From positions 1,736,001-1,800,000 of the forward strand of contig CBDDCT010000007.1 of NCBI GenBank assembly GCA_965226185.1: 64,000 bases of DNA, given 5' to 3'. Positions within the stretch are counted from its first letter, which is position 1. Each line of letters begins with the position of its first letter. Below are positions 52,828 through 62,279 of the stretch, in pieces. The notes under the pieces are model-generated. The model saw nothing but the letters and a program-made list of their open reading frames with translations, had not been told where the DNA came from and searched no databases. The position numbers and the translations under genes were made by a program. This DNA is from CBDCYS01 sp965226185. GTDB lineage: Bacteria; Acidobacteriota; Terriglobia; Bryobacterales; UBA6623.

Positions 52828-53883
52828 ATGCAGGGACAAAAGAAATTAAACGAGCTAGTGGCTCGCTATGATCAGCTCAGCCAGGCCATGGCCGATCCCG
52901 ACGTCATGGCCGATCAGGACCGCTATCAAAAAGCGGGCAAAGCCATGGCGGAAATCGGCGAAGTCGTCGACAAGTATCGGCAATGGAAACAACTGCAGTC
53001 CGAACTACAAGACACGCGCTCGATGCTCGAGGAGTCCGACCCTGAGATGGTCGCTCTCGCCGAGCAAGAGATCGCCGGCATCGGGGAGCGCGCCGCCCGT
53101 CTCGAGGCGGAAATCAAGATCCTGATGATCCCCAAGGATCCCGATGACGAGAAGGATGTTGTTCTCGAAGTCCGCGCCGGCACGGGCGGTGACGAGGCCA
53201 CGTTGTTTGCCGCCCAGATCTTCCGCATGTACGGCCGTTTCGCCGAGGAACAGCACTGGAAGGTCGAGACGATTTCGTCGAGTCCCTCTGAGGTCGGCGG
53301 CTTCAAGGAAGTCATCGCGGTGGTGACGGGCAACCGCGTCTACAGCAAGATGAAGTACGAAAGCGGCGTCCACCGCGTGCAGCGCGTTCCCAAAACCGAA
53401 ACCCAGGGCAGAATTCATACCTCCGCGGTGACCGTGGCCGTCATGCCCCAGGTCGATGAAGTCGAAGTCGAAATCGAGGCCAAGGACATTCGGGTGGATA
53501 CCTTCTGCTCCTCCGGGCCCGGCGGCCAATCGGTCAATACCACCTACTCGGCGGTTCGCATCACCCACCTGCCCACCAACCTCGTCGTCAGTTGCCAGGA
53601 CGAAAAGTCCCAGATCAAAAATAGGGCAAGGGCGATGCAGGTGCTGCGGTCGAGGCTCTACGAAATTGAGCGGGAAAAACAGCACGCCGAACAGGCCGAA
53701 GAGCGGCGCGGCATGGTGCGAAGCGGAGACCGAAGCGAGAAGATCCGCACCTACAATTTCCCGCAAAACCGCGTCACCGACCATCGGGTGTCGCTCACTT
53801 TGCACCAACTGGAAGGGGTGCTGGCCGGCAAGCTGCAGCCCTTCACCGATGCCCTGACCGAGCACTTCCGCCAGTTGGACTGA
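52828..53883 (+). CDS. prfA: Peptide chain release factor 1
   Basis: RF1 of 351 residues that releases finished proteins at UAA and UAG. The codon-reading PxT motif is PKT at 188-190 (RVPKTETQG) and the catalytic GGQ is at 232-234 (SSGPGGQSVNTT). The C-terminal half (EKIRTYNFPQNRVTDHRV) is typical. ATG 52828 is preceded by GGAG; a longer open frame back to 52621 is not a real start. Downstream prmC methylates the GGQ glutamine, so the two genes work together. Confidence 0.96.
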   Translation: MQGQKKLNELVARYDQLSQAMADPDVMADQDRYQKAGKAMAEIGEVVDKYRQWKQLQSELQDTRSMLEESDPEMVALAEQEIAGIGERAARLEAEIKILMIPKDPDDEKDVVLEVRAGTGGDEATLFAAQIFRMYGRFAEEQHWKVETISSSPSEVGGFKEVIAVVTGNRVYSKMKYESGVHRVQRVPKTETQGRIHTSAVTVAVMPQVDEVEVEIEAKDIRVDTFCSSGPGGQSVNTTYSAVRITHLPTNLVVSCQDEKSQIKNRARAMQVLRSRLYEIEREKQHAEQAEERRGMVRSGDRSEKIRTYNFPQNRVTDHRVSLTLHQLEGVLAGKLQPFTDALTEHFRQLD

Positions 53884-53924
53884 ACTTGAATCGGCGCCGC
53901 GAACGGTAAGTGTGCGGTCCAGAG

Positions 53925-54797
53925 ATGAACCCGCCCAGTGAAAGGGAACTAGCGCGAACCCAAGAAGCCGCGCTAGCAAATGCCGTCAAGGAAGCCGCCC
54001 AAGTTCTCGAACATGCCGGAGTCCCCGTTCCCCGCCTGACCGCCGAAGTCCTCCTCTGTCACGTACTCGAAGTCGGCAAGTCCTTCCTCTACGCCCATCC
54101 GGAACAGCGCTTGCAATCCGAACAATTGCAACGCCTGCGGGCCGGCGTGGAGCGCCGCTGCCGGGGCGAGCCCACGCAATACATCACGGGCGTTCAGGAA
54201 TTTTACGGCCTCGATTTCATGGTCGCGCCTGGCGTCCTGATTCCGCGGCCTGAAACCGAGCACTTGGTCGAAGAAGCTCTCGCCCGCGCCCGAGGCGCTC
54301 AAACAATCCTCGACGTCGGCACGGGTTCAGGCTGCCTGGCCGTCGCGATCCAGAAAAACCTGCCGGCGGCAAAGGTCATTGCCAGCGAGCTGTCTCGCGA
54401 CGCTCTGCGGATTGCCGCCGAGAATGCGCGATGCCTGCAATCCCCGGTGGAATTCGTGAGGGCCGACCTCATCGAGGCGTTTTCGGCCGCGTCCTTCGAC
54501 ATGGTGGTTTGCAATCCGCCCTATGTCCCCTTGGCCGATCTTCCCGGCCTGCAGCGAGAGCTGCGCTCGGAACCGAGCCTGGCCTTGTTCGGAGGCGAGG
54601 ACGGTTTACAGGTCTACCAAAGGTTCACCAGCACCGTGGCCAGGATACTCAAGCCCGGCGGCTGGCTGCTGCTCGAACTCGGCTACAGAACCCGCCAGGC
54701 GGTGGAAGCCCTTCTCATGGGAGGGGACTGGCGCGAGCCCGCCGTCAAAGCCGATCTTGCCGGCATCGACCGCGTCCTGTCCGTCCAGCGGCGCTAA
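53925..54797 (+). CDS. prmC: Release factor glutamine methyltransferase
   Basis: A 290-residue class I methyltransferase that methylates the glutamine in the GGQ of RF1 and RF2. The SAM site is ILDVGTGSGCLAVAIQ and the catalytic NPPY motif is in MVVCNPPYVPLADL. The N-terminal PrmC helix bundle (LTAEVLLCHVLEVGKSFLYAHPE) and RPETEHLVEEAL are also present. It follows prfA after 41 bases; ATG 53925 is preferred to GTG 53910. It is the last gene of the DUF1385-prfA-prmC group. Confidence 0.93.
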   Translation: MNPPSERELARTQEAALANAVKEAAQVLEHAGVPVPRLTAEVLLCHVLEVGKSFLYAHPEQRLQSEQLQRLRAGVERRCRGEPTQYITGVQEFYGLDFMVAPGVLIPRPETEHLVEEALARARGAQTILDVGTGSGCLAVAIQKNLPAAKVIASELSRDALRIAAENARCLQSPVEFVRADLIEAFSAASFDMVVCNPPYVPLADLPGLQRELRSEPSLALFGGEDGLQVYQRFTSTVARILKPGGWLLLELGYRTRQAVEALLMGGDWREPAVKADLAGIDRVLSVQRR

Positions 54798-54903
54798 CCA
54801 ACTTCGCGTCCGCCCGCAACTGGCATTCGCAACCCTGAGTTCTTGCCAACCGCTCGTAGCGCGGGACAGTTTCCAGGATCGATCCAGACAGCCTCTTCAA
54901 CAA

Positions 54904-54991
54904 ACCGCTTGCTTACGCGCGCGGCTCCAAGATTGACGTTTGCTTCGAAACGCCGCTTATCGTGCCCGAGCCGCGCGCGTAAGCAAGCGGT
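54904..54991. repeat. Perfect 24 bp inverted repeat (REP-like)
   Basis: ACCGCTTGCTTACGCGCGCG (54904-54923, running on to GCTC at 54927) is matched exactly by its inverted complement at 54968-54991, with 40 bases between. The text resembles a palindromic repeat that recurs in some acidobacteria and planctomycetes, as far as I recall. It lies in the 386-base gap before the FecR-like gene, which otherwise has nothing I recognise. It could stop transcription after prmC or be a mobile REP-type unit. Confidence 0.85.
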
Positions 54992-55183
54992 CATTTCGGA
55001 GCCGCGCTGCCTCTTACGCAGGGGAACGCGACGATACGAACTGGCCGCAATTCACCAGGCGGTGGTTCTCAACCGCTTTCCCGCTGCCGACGGTGTGAAA
55101 TAAGTCTTTTTGTATCAACAGATACTTCGTTGGAACCAGGCGTGCAACGCACTAGTGTGACGAACCGTCATAAGGAGCAGGCC

Positions 55184-58051
55184 ATGAAAAAGCTAAGCAA
55201 ATCCGGGATGTTGCTGGCGATCATCGCTGTTCTGACCCTGGTGCAGCCAGCCGCCGCACAAGACAAGTCCGAGCTGGGCGTGGCGCGCATCAGCCTGACC
55301 AATGGCGAGGTGACAACGCGCCGCGGCGACTCCGGCGACTGGGTCGAAGGACGCGTGAACCTGCCCCTGGTCGAGGGCGACAGCATTGCTACCGGCCGCG
55401 CTTCGCGGGCTGAGGTCCAGCTCGACTCGGCGAACTTCGTCCGTCTCAACGAGTCCGCGGAATTGTCAATGGCTCAGCTTGGCAACCGGCAATACCGAAT
55501 CCAGGTGGTGCGGGGCATCGCGACTTATAGCGAACTGAAGGGCGGGGAGGCAGACGTTGACATTGAAACTCCCCATGTCTCCGTTCGTCCGCTCAAGCGC
55601 GGCAATTACCGCGTCGAGGTAACCGAAGCCGGTGAAACGATCGTCACCGTTCGCAGCGGCGAAGCCGAGATCGCTTCCCGCGAGGGCCGCGAGACACTCA
55701 AGAGCGGCCGCATGATGATCGTGCGCGGCACGACGGAAGAAGCCGAGTTCCAGCTCGCCAAGGCCACGCGCAGAGACGATTGGGACTACTGGAATGAGCG
55801 CCGCGACAAACAGCTCCAACAGTCGGTCAGCCGCCGTTATGTGAGCAGCGACATCTACGGTGTCGAGGACTTGGACGACCATGGACGCTGGCACTACGTC
55901 TCCGGCTACGGCTATAGCTGGTTTCCGAGCGTGTCAGCCGGATGGGCGCCCTACCGCCACGGACGCTGGAGCTACCTCGATTACTACGGCTGGTCCTGGG
56001 TCGGCTACGAGCCCTGGGGCTGGGCCCCCTACCATTACGGACGCTGGTACCAGCATGCGAACTATGGTTGGGGCTGGTACCCCGGTCACCGCTATCGCCG
56101 CCACTACTGGCGTCCGGCGCTTGTCGCCTTCTTCGGCTACAACAGCTACAGCGGTTTCAACTTCGGTCTGAATTTCGGATACGGGAATATCGGCTGGGTC
56201 CCGCTGGCGCCATATGAGCCCTACCACCCCTGGTACGGACACCGCTACGGCTACGGCCGAGGCGGCTACGGACGACGAGGCGGTGTTAATAACACCACGA
56301 TCCACATCGACAACAGCACGAACATCTACACGAACTATCGAAACGCGCGCGCCCGCAACGGCGTGTCGCTCGTCGATGCCGAGAGTTTTTCCCAAGGGCG
56401 CGTCAATGCTCCGCGATCCCTGCGCGCGGCGGAGCTAAGGCGGGCTACGCTGATGCGCGGCCAGATCCCCGTGGTGCCGGCCCGCCAAAGTCAGGGAAGA
56501 GTCGTTCGGGCCTCGAACGCATCCGGGGCCGCCGGCACGGCGAGTTCCCTGCGCCGGTCGAGTTTCTTTTCCCGCCAGCCCTCCCGGCAACGGGTCGCCA
56601 GAACGTCCTTTGACCGGCAGCGCCAAAACATGACCCGCTCAGTTCGTGCCTTCGCGGACACGAACGGCAGACGCACGGCAACGGCAGGCAACGCCGGCGG
56701 CACTGGCCGGGGTGTCCGCGCAGCCGGTGCGGCAGGAGCCGCGGCTAGCGCCGGCGCCGCTCGTTCCTCGGGCGGAGTTCGCGCCGGAACCACGGGCTTT
56801 AGATCGACAGCTCTCGGTGGCGGGAGAGGATCGGATTCCGTACGCGCGGGCGGCATTCGATCAACGGCTCGAACCGCAAATACTCCTTCTCCTTCCGGGG
56901 CCGGGGCCGCCGAACGAGGCGGTGTCCGCGCCACCGGCGGAGCGGCTAGCCGCGCTGCATCCGGCCGCGTTCGGACAGCCGGGCAAAGCGGCCCGGGGAG
57001 TTCTGTACGAAATTCCGCCCAGCCCTCAAGCAGAGCAAGCGCCAGGGGCGGTCAGACCGCGCAGTGGCGGAGATTCGGACGCTCCCGAACAGGGGCAGTA
57101 TCCGCCAATGGCAACTCGGGCCGGCCGTCGCCTAGTGCTCGTTCCGGCTCACCCCGGACGCTCGCCGCATCACCTTCTCGCGCGCGGGCGTCTCGATTGG
57201 GCGCGGGCTCTTCGGGACAAAGTTGGCGGCGCTTTAGCGGAAACTCCCGCATCCGCAGCTCTTCGGCACAGTCTCGCACCTCGCAGTCCCGCGTCTCGGG
57301 TTCGGCCCGAGCGCCCGGCAATGGAAGCAGAACAGGCAGCTTTACGTTGCCGAGGCCGGCTCAGGGCGGAACGAGCGGGACCACGGGTGGTGTTGCACCT
57401 CGAACAAGCTCCCGTGTTCGAACCAGCGGCGGATCTCGCGGATCGTCCTCGCCGCGGACGTTCTCGCTGCCGCGCCCGGTGGATGGTAACTCGGTGAGGC
57501 GCGGTGGAGGCGGCTTTGTACCCAGAAGCCGTTCGCGGGCAGCTCAGCCAGGCCGGTCAGGTGGAGGCAGCTCTGGAACGATCTCCCGGCCGGGAGTGCC
57601 ATCGGCCAGCGGTGGCAGCCGCGGGTTTACTCCGAGGAGCAGCTCCCGCGCATCAAGTCCCAGAGCGTCGCGTTCCGGCGGCTCACGTTCCGGCGGCACG
57701 CGGAGCCTTGCCTCTCCCTCGGCCTCACGGTCCATACCCCGATCTCGGTCGGCCCAGTCACGGGTTGGTCCAACGAGGGGTAGCTCTTCACGAGTCAGCC
57801 CATCCGCGGGCCGGTCCCGCTCGTTTGGAGGATTTGGGGGAGGCTCGCGAGCGAGATCAGCGCCCCCGGCTCGTTCGAGCGGCGGTTTTGGGAGATCATC
57901 GGCTAGCCGAGCGCCGAGTATTCGATCGGGCGGTGGCGCCCGATCCGCCCCGTCCCGCAGCCGCGGCGGTTCAGTTAGCCGAAGCGGCGGCGCCTCGCGC
58001 GCGTCCGGCGGCAGCCGTTCATCCGGCCGAGGCAGCTTCGGCCGCCGCTAA
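55184..58051 (+). CDS. Secreted FecR-domain protein with Trp/Tyr-Gly repeats (DUF6600-like) and a 500-residue Arg/Ser/Gly tail
   Basis: A 955-residue exported protein. Signal peptide (LLAIIAVLTLVQPAAAQ), then a FecR-like domain (VARISLTNGEVTTRRGDSGDW, EGDSIATGRASRAEVQLD, about 35-190). Next comes a segment of aromatic repeats (YGYSWFPSVSAGWAPYRHGRW, YGWSWVGYEPWGWAPYHYGRW, about 240-330) typical of DUF6600-like proteins. From about residue 450 to the end the protein is almost only Arg, Ser, Gly, Ala and Thr, with many SRS/RSGG motifs, and must be disordered and very basic. ATG 55184 has AAGGAG upstream. A cell-surface or matrix-binding role is inference. Confidence 0.8.
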   Translation: MKKLSKSGMLLAIIAVLTLVQPAAAQDKSELGVARISLTNGEVTTRRGDSGDWVEGRVNLPLVEGDSIATGRASRAEVQLDSANFVRLNESAELSMAQLGNRQYRIQVVRGIATYSELKGGEADVDIETPHVSVRPLKRGNYRVEVTEAGETIVTVRSGEAEIASREGRETLKSGRMMIVRGTTEEAEFQLAKATRRDDWDYWNERRDKQLQQSVSRRYVSSDIYGVEDLDDHGRWHYVSGYGYSWFPSVSAGWAPYRHGRWSYLDYYGWSWVGYEPWGWAPYHYGRWYQHANYGWGWYPGHRYRRHYWRPALVAFFGYNSYSGFNFGLNFGYGNIGWVPLAPYEPYHPWYGHRYGYGRGGYGRRGGVNNTTIHIDNSTNIYTNYRNARARNGVSLVDAESFSQGRVNAPRSLRAAELRRATLMRGQIPVVPARQSQGRVVRASNASGAAGTASSLRRSSFFSRQPSRQRVARTSFDRQRQNMTRSVRAFADTNGRRTATAGNAGGTGRGVRAAGAAGAAASAGAARSSGGVRAGTTGFRSTALGGGRGSDSVRAGGIRSTARTANTPSPSGAGAAERGGVRATGGAASRAASGRVRTAGQSGPGSSVRNSAQPSSRASARGGQTAQWRRFGRSRTGAVSANGNSGRPSPSARSGSPRTLAASPSRARASRLGAGSSGQSWRRFSGNSRIRSSSAQSRTSQSRVSGSARAPGNGSRTGSFTLPRPAQGGTSGTTGGVAPRTSSRVRTSGGSRGSSSPRTFSLPRPVDGNSVRRGGGGFVPRSRSRAAQPGRSGGGSSGTISRPGVPSASGGSRGFTPRSSSRASSPRASRSGGSRSGGTRSLASPSASRSIPRSRSAQSRVGPTRGSSSRVSPSAGRSRSFGGFGGGSRARSAPPARSSGGFGRSSASRAPSIRSGGGARSAPSRSRGGSVSRSGGASRASGGSRSSGRGSFGRR

Positions 58052-58187
58052 GTATCCGCGCGTAAAGTAGGGACCGGCCTTCTGCCGGTCCGAGCTAGCG
58101 CGCGCCAACGCTTGCTCTGGCGCGGCTGGCCAACTCTTTCGCGAAGCAGCACACTCCCCCCTGAGACGGATGTGAAACGATGAACGT

Positions 58188-58811
58188 GTGAGGCCCTTTC
58201 TCGTGACCGCGCTGCTTGGCGTGCCGATCCTCTCGCTTGGGGCGTGCGGCGACAGCTCGCCGAAACTGGAGCGTATTTCTCTCCAAGAATGGGAGCAAGT
58301 CCGGCGCTCCTACCAGGGACAAGTGCTGGTCGTGAATGTTTGGGCAAGCTGGTGCCGGGCGTGCGTTGAGCTTTTCCCCTCGATCGTCGAGCTGCAGCGC
58401 GAGTACGAGCCTGCCGGAGCCCAGTTCGTTTCCCTCTGTCTGGATGATCTGGCTGAGCTGGAAGACGTTGGGAGGATTCAGGGCTTCCTGACAAGCGCTT
58501 TCGGGGACCCGCACGGAATAAGCTCCTATCACTACGCTTTCGAGGAAGATTTCGCTGATATCATCGATCGGCTCTCACTGCCGAGCCTCCCGGGGGTTCT
58601 GGTCTATGACGCCGCGGGGCAGCTTCGGCACAAGTTGTCTGGAGACGAGTTGAACAACGAAGTCAGTCCCGCTGACGTAGAGGATGCGATTGAGTCACTG
58701 ATCGGGCCGATAGCCCGCACGTCGCCTCCCCACGTGGTGAGAAAAGCGGGCTGGGACCCGCATGATCGGCGGATTCGGCTGGCCGGCGCCTGTCGGCGTC
58801 CGGCGGGCTAG
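58188..58811 (+). CDS. TlpA/thioredoxin-like lipoprotein
   Basis: A 207-residue thioredoxin-fold protein. A lipoprotein signal (VPILSLGACGDS) tethers it to a membrane. The redox motif is WCRAC (VVNVWASWCRACVELFP), and a cis-proline is likely in SLPSLPGVLVYD. It should reduce or oxidise disulfides outside the cytoplasm. Residues from about 178 on (IARTSPPHVVRKAGWD...) come from a foldback-repeat arm at 58712-58752 and look added to the natural end. The start is GTG 58188 with a weak ribosome binding site. Confidence 0.78.
   Translation: MRPFLVTALLGVPILSLGACGDSSPKLERISLQEWEQVRRSYQGQVLVVNVWASWCRACVELFPSIVELQREYEPAGAQFVSLCLDDLAELEDVGRIQGFLTSAFGDPHGISSYHYAFEEDFADIIDRLSLPSLPGVLVYDAAGQLRHKLSGDELNNEVSPADVEDAIESLIGPIARTSPPHVVRKAGWDPHDRRIRLAGACRRPAG
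58712..58752. repeat. Foldback-repeat arm forming a hairpin inside the 3' end of the thioredoxin-like gene
   Basis: AGCCCGC (58712-58718) pairs with GCGGGCT (58746-58752), and ACGT pairs occur inside. The right side, GGTGAGAAAAGCGGGCT, matches the arms of the 4018-4201 element. It is translated as part of the thioredoxin-like protein. Confidence 0.5.
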
Positions 58812-59668
58812 TCGCCAAGCCACTTGTAGCCGGATTCGATGGCGGATTCGAGGAAGCGCTGAATTCGTCGGCCCTGCTCGCTGTCGGACCCGCCTTCGAG
58901 CAGCTTTGTGGCGGGCAGAGCCGCCCCAAACCAGCCTTCGGTGTGCCACTCGCCGCCGCCCGACAGACGCGGCAACTCGGCGTCGTTGGGCACCGGATAG
59001 GGGCTTACATAGTAGTAGGGCTCGGGGTAGCTGCTGTCCCCCGGGGCCATGCCGATCCCGATCGAACGGACCTGCTCTGGGCTTTCGTGCGGATCGATCT
59101 TAATCAGCGCCGCGATGTCGAAATGGTGGGGCCAGCACCGTACATCGGAGGCGTTTTCCCTCCCAGAACTCACTCGGCGGAGGATGTGGTCGGCGTTTGA
59201 AAACCAGCGCGCCAGCTCCTCGAAAGCTTCCTTGGGCTCTCCGGAAATCGTTTCATCGACCGCAACCGGGTGAAATGGCAACTCGAAAGGCGGGGGCGCG
59301 ATGGCATTCCTTGGCGGCTTCCCCGTAAACGTCTCGATGGCTGACGCGAGCCATTCGTAACCTTCGTGGAGCTTGCTCCCGCTCAGAGGGAAACTGTTCG
59401 CGGCTCTCCGGTCCGACTCCAAAAGCAGCAAGGTCAGGTCGGCAACGCGGATAGCCGCCTGGAAGGGCCGCTCTTCCGCCGTCTCATGGCTGACCAGCGC
59501 GCCGAGATCATCGGACCAGCCGAGGTTCGTGTGGCCGTCGTCGGACTCCGGCTCCAGCAAGAAGATGCCCACTGCCGCCGCGATCTGGGCGCAGTGATGC
59601 AGTTGCAGACGGGCGTCTGAAAGGCTTTCCGGAGGAGGATTTCCAAGTGTTCGCCAGGCATTCGTCAT
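58808..59668 (-). CDS. Conserved hypothetical protein (possibly DUF5996)
   Basis: A 286-residue soluble protein. It has the segment RCWPHHFDIAALIKI near residue 180 and YYYVSPYPVPNDAELPRLSGGGEWHTEGWFGAALP near 220-250. This pattern reminds me of DUF5996, but I am not sure. No catalytic motif is clear. ATG 59668 has AAGG upstream; 59683 is less likely. Its stop overlaps the convergent thioredoxin-like gene by 4 bases. Confidence 0.6.
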   Translation of the reverse strand: MTNAWRTLGNPPPESLSDARLQLHHCAQIAAAVGIFLLEPESDDGHTNLGWSDDLGALVSHETAEERPFQAAIRVADLTLLLLESDRRAANSFPLSGSKLHEGYEWLASAIETFTGKPPRNAIAPPPFELPFHPVAVDETISGEPKEAFEELARWFSNADHILRRVSSGRENASDVRCWPHHFDIAALIKIDPHESPEQVRSIGIGMAPGDSSYPEPYYYVSPYPVPNDAELPRLSGGGEWHTEGWFGAALPATKLLEGGSDSEQGRRIQRFLESAIESGYKWLGD

Positions 59669-59718
59669 GGAACCTTTTCGCAAAAGCCGTTGGACCTGCC
59701 GAGTGCGCGCGAGAAAGC

Positions 59719-62151
59719 CTACCGCGCCGCCCGCGGCTGCCCTCCCGCGATCTTTACCTTCGCCTTGAACGGCGGCGGACTGAAGGGGATCTCTTTGTCC
59801 TCGCCGCCGATCACCGTGGATGAAGTCGTCAAGTCGATCTCAAACTCCCCGCTCGCGGCATCGGCCTCGACCTTGCAGGGTAAGCGAAACTCACTTTGGG
59901 TCCCCGGCACTTTGACGGTTTCGCAGGCAACACCGAGGGGAAGATTCTCGGCTTTCACTTCCACTTCGCGATCGAACCCCTCCTCGCGCCGGAGTTTCGC
60001 TGCCAGCTCGGTGGCGCCGCCTGGTTCAAGAGTCGTCACTTCCTCGGCGGGTTCGACTTCGTAGGCCCGGACAACATCAATCGTAATCGCCGGCGAGTAG
60101 ATGGTTTCCTCCCGGCCATCGACTTTGATCTTCGCCGGGAGAACCACCTCGAACTTGCCCGGGCCCCAGCCCACTTGGCTGCCCAGCACGAAAACGCCTT
60201 TGTTGGGACTCTTCTTATCACGTTCCAGCCGCCGCGTGACCCGAACGTTGGGAGTGGACATCAGGCTGGTCCGCTGCGGCTTGCCGGCCATGGCCAGACC
60301 CTTCGAGCGTGTCGTGAACTCCCAGGGGATTTTCGTCGAGGTGCCCTGAATTAGCTTGATGTAGTGTGGCGCCATCAACTCCACGACCGCCGGCTGCTCT
60401 TTCACGACCATCGCGGGAAGATCGCTGCCGAGCCATGGGGCCACGTTGTCTCTCACGATTCTTTCGCCGACCCGGAACGTGACGTTCGTCTGCATTCCGG
60501 GCCCGCGCGCACGGCGGCGGATGAGCTTGCCCTCGACTTCCGCCTCCCCCCAGATTTCGAGGTTGGCCGTTTGCGGCCGCACTCCCGGCTTCGGCGTCAG
60601 CGTGAGAAAGCCCGTGGACGCCGCTAGCGACGCGCCTTGGTGTTCGTGGAAGGGAATGTGGCCTCCGTTCATAATGATGTCGCCGGGAAGGTTCGGGATT
60701 GAAAGCTTGATCGGACCCTTGTAACCCTGCCGGTCGGACCTCACCGTCACAAGGGCGCTGCCGCGAAGCGGGATGTTGACCTGCTGGGTCAGAATCGTGA
60801 GCGAGAAATCGGCCGACCGCCGATTCGCCACCAGACGGTAACCAAACAAATCACCCCCGCGGCCGAGCAAGTCCTCGACCTCAACCCGGATTTCGCCGAC
60901 ACCCTCGGGCGCCTCAAACGACATGTGCTGGTCGGCATTAGGGTCTTCGGCGACATCGAGGTTCGACAGCTTGTGGCGAACGCCGATTTCGCGGGTCGTG
61001 CCAAGTTTTTCGCCCTTCCCGTCATACAGTGTCAGTACGCCGTAAAGACTCGACGTCCCGAGCCGGGCGGCGCGCAACTGAACGTGCCACTTTTCGCCTT
61101 CCTTCACGCTGAATCTGTAGCTGTCGATCTCGCCCGGTTTCGAGATTCGGCCGTTGACCACCGTGCCGGATTGCAATTCACCGGTCCCCGTGGTTTCAGT
61201 CTCGATCACCTCCGGGTCGTCGCCGAGGGCCAGCCGCATCGGCAGCGCGCCAGCTTCACCCGGCACGCTGACGTAGCTGAATTCAGCGGCAGAATCCTCG
61301 GTTGCGAGATCAGCAGGCACTTTGACGGGTTTCTGCAGATTGCCTCCGAACAGCTCAATGCCGATGGTTTCTCCGCGCTGCCAGCCGAGCGGGAATAGGC
61401 CTTCCGCATAGCTATACTCGCCGATCTTGAGCCGGTAGAAGTCTTGTTGCTGCTTGCTGAATTTGGAGTCGTGAACCGCCACGAAGTACTCTCCGCCGCT
61501 GGCGAACTTGTGGTCGAGCCGGGCGTCGACACCAATTCCAGGAGCATCCTGATTCCACGCCAGCCGCTTTCCGGACACATCAAACAGCTCGATCGACGGA
61601 TCAATCGCGGACCCGATCCGGCGGCACTCCACCTCCAGGACGAGATTTTGCCCGGCCGTTGCCGAGAAGCGGTAATAATCGCGGTCGGGACCAGGCAGTG
61701 TTCCGTTGACCGTGACTGGCGTGGTGACCGCTTGGGCGGTTTCCAGGTCGTCATTGAGCGGCTTGCCGGCGTCCGGGCCGGCCGCTTCGGTTTCCTTTTC
61801 AGCGGTTTCGGGGAAGGCGCCCACGCTGAACAACAGAACGTTCGAAAGACCTTCCTGGGTCTGGATGCGGATCGGATAAACACCCACCGCGGCATCGCCG
61901 CTGATTTCGAGCAGATACGGCAGCTCCTTGCCTTGACGGCTCATTTCCCTCGGAGGGGACAAAGGGGTGAGTGCGGCGGGAATCTTTGAGATGACCTGCG
62001 TGTCTTCGGTGAGCCCTTGACCGGCCAGTGTCAACTTGACCGCCGTGCCCCGCTGTCCGCCGATGGGATCGAGTTTTTCCAGAACCGGCGGAATAGCGAA
62101 AGCGGCCGTGGAAGTAAGCGCAAATAGTAGCGCGTAGCTGGTGATTCGCAT
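59719..62151 (-). CDS. Secreted protein with pre-peptidase C-terminal (PPC) domains
   Basis: An 810-residue exported protein: signal peptide (SYALLFALTSTAAFA), an IPT/TIG-like domain (LEKLDPIGGQRGTAVKLTLAGQGL, about 22-110), then two PPC-type domains (DRDYYRFSATAGQNLVLEVECRRIGSAIDPSIELFD about 155-250, and EIDSYRFSVKEGEKWHVQLRAARLG... about 340-430). Several beta-sandwich regions follow to the end. No catalytic domain is seen; such proteins accompany DUF1501/DUF1549 proteins in related genomes. It may bind polymers at the cell surface. Confidence 0.72.
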   Translation of the reverse strand: MRITSYALLFALTSTAAFAIPPVLEKLDPIGGQRGTAVKLTLAGQGLTEDTQVISKIPAALTPLSPPREMSRQGKELPYLLEISGDAAVGVYPIRIQTQEGLSNVLLFSVGAFPETAEKETEAAGPDAGKPLNDDLETAQAVTTPVTVNGTLPGPDRDYYRFSATAGQNLVLEVECRRIGSAIDPSIELFDVSGKRLAWNQDAPGIGVDARLDHKFASGGEYFVAVHDSKFSKQQQDFYRLKIGEYSYAEGLFPLGWQRGETIGIELFGGNLQKPVKVPADLATEDSAAEFSYVSVPGEAGALPMRLALGDDPEVIETETTGTGELQSGTVVNGRISKPGEIDSYRFSVKEGEKWHVQLRAARLGTSSLYGVLTLYDGKGEKLGTTREIGVRHKLSNLDVAEDPNADQHMSFEAPEGVGEIRVEVEDLLGRGGDLFGYRLVANRRSADFSLTILTQQVNIPLRGSALVTVRSDRQGYKGPIKLSIPNLPGDIIMNGGHIPFHEHQGASLAASTGFLTLTPKPGVRPQTANLEIWGEAEVEGKLIRRRARGPGMQTNVTFRVGERIVRDNVAPWLGSDLPAMVVKEQPAVVELMAPHYIKLIQGTSTKIPWEFTTRSKGLAMAGKPQRTSLMSTPNVRVTRRLERDKKSPNKGVFVLGSQVGWGPGKFEVVLPAKIKVDGREETIYSPAITIDVVRAYEVEPAEEVTTLEPGGATELAAKLRREEGFDREVEVKAENLPLGVACETVKVPGTQSEFRLPCKVEADAASGEFEIDLTTSSTVIGGEDKEIPFSPPPFKAKVKIAGGQPRAAR

Positions 62152-62279
62152 GGTGCCCCCCTAACTGTAACTTGCAATAAAAATGTTAACAGATGGGCTG
62201 CACGGGAGGTGGACGGCTGGGAATCCAGTGAAGCCAGCCTCGGAACGGGTGGAACGGGTTTGGCAACTGCCTATGCAGT

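Noticed and set aside
56646..57497. Long open frames in other frames over the FecR-like tail
   Set aside because: The Arg/Ser/Gly tail is encoded by GC-rich, stop-poor DNA, so all frames stay open. Only the frame joined to the FecR domain has a start and signal peptide.
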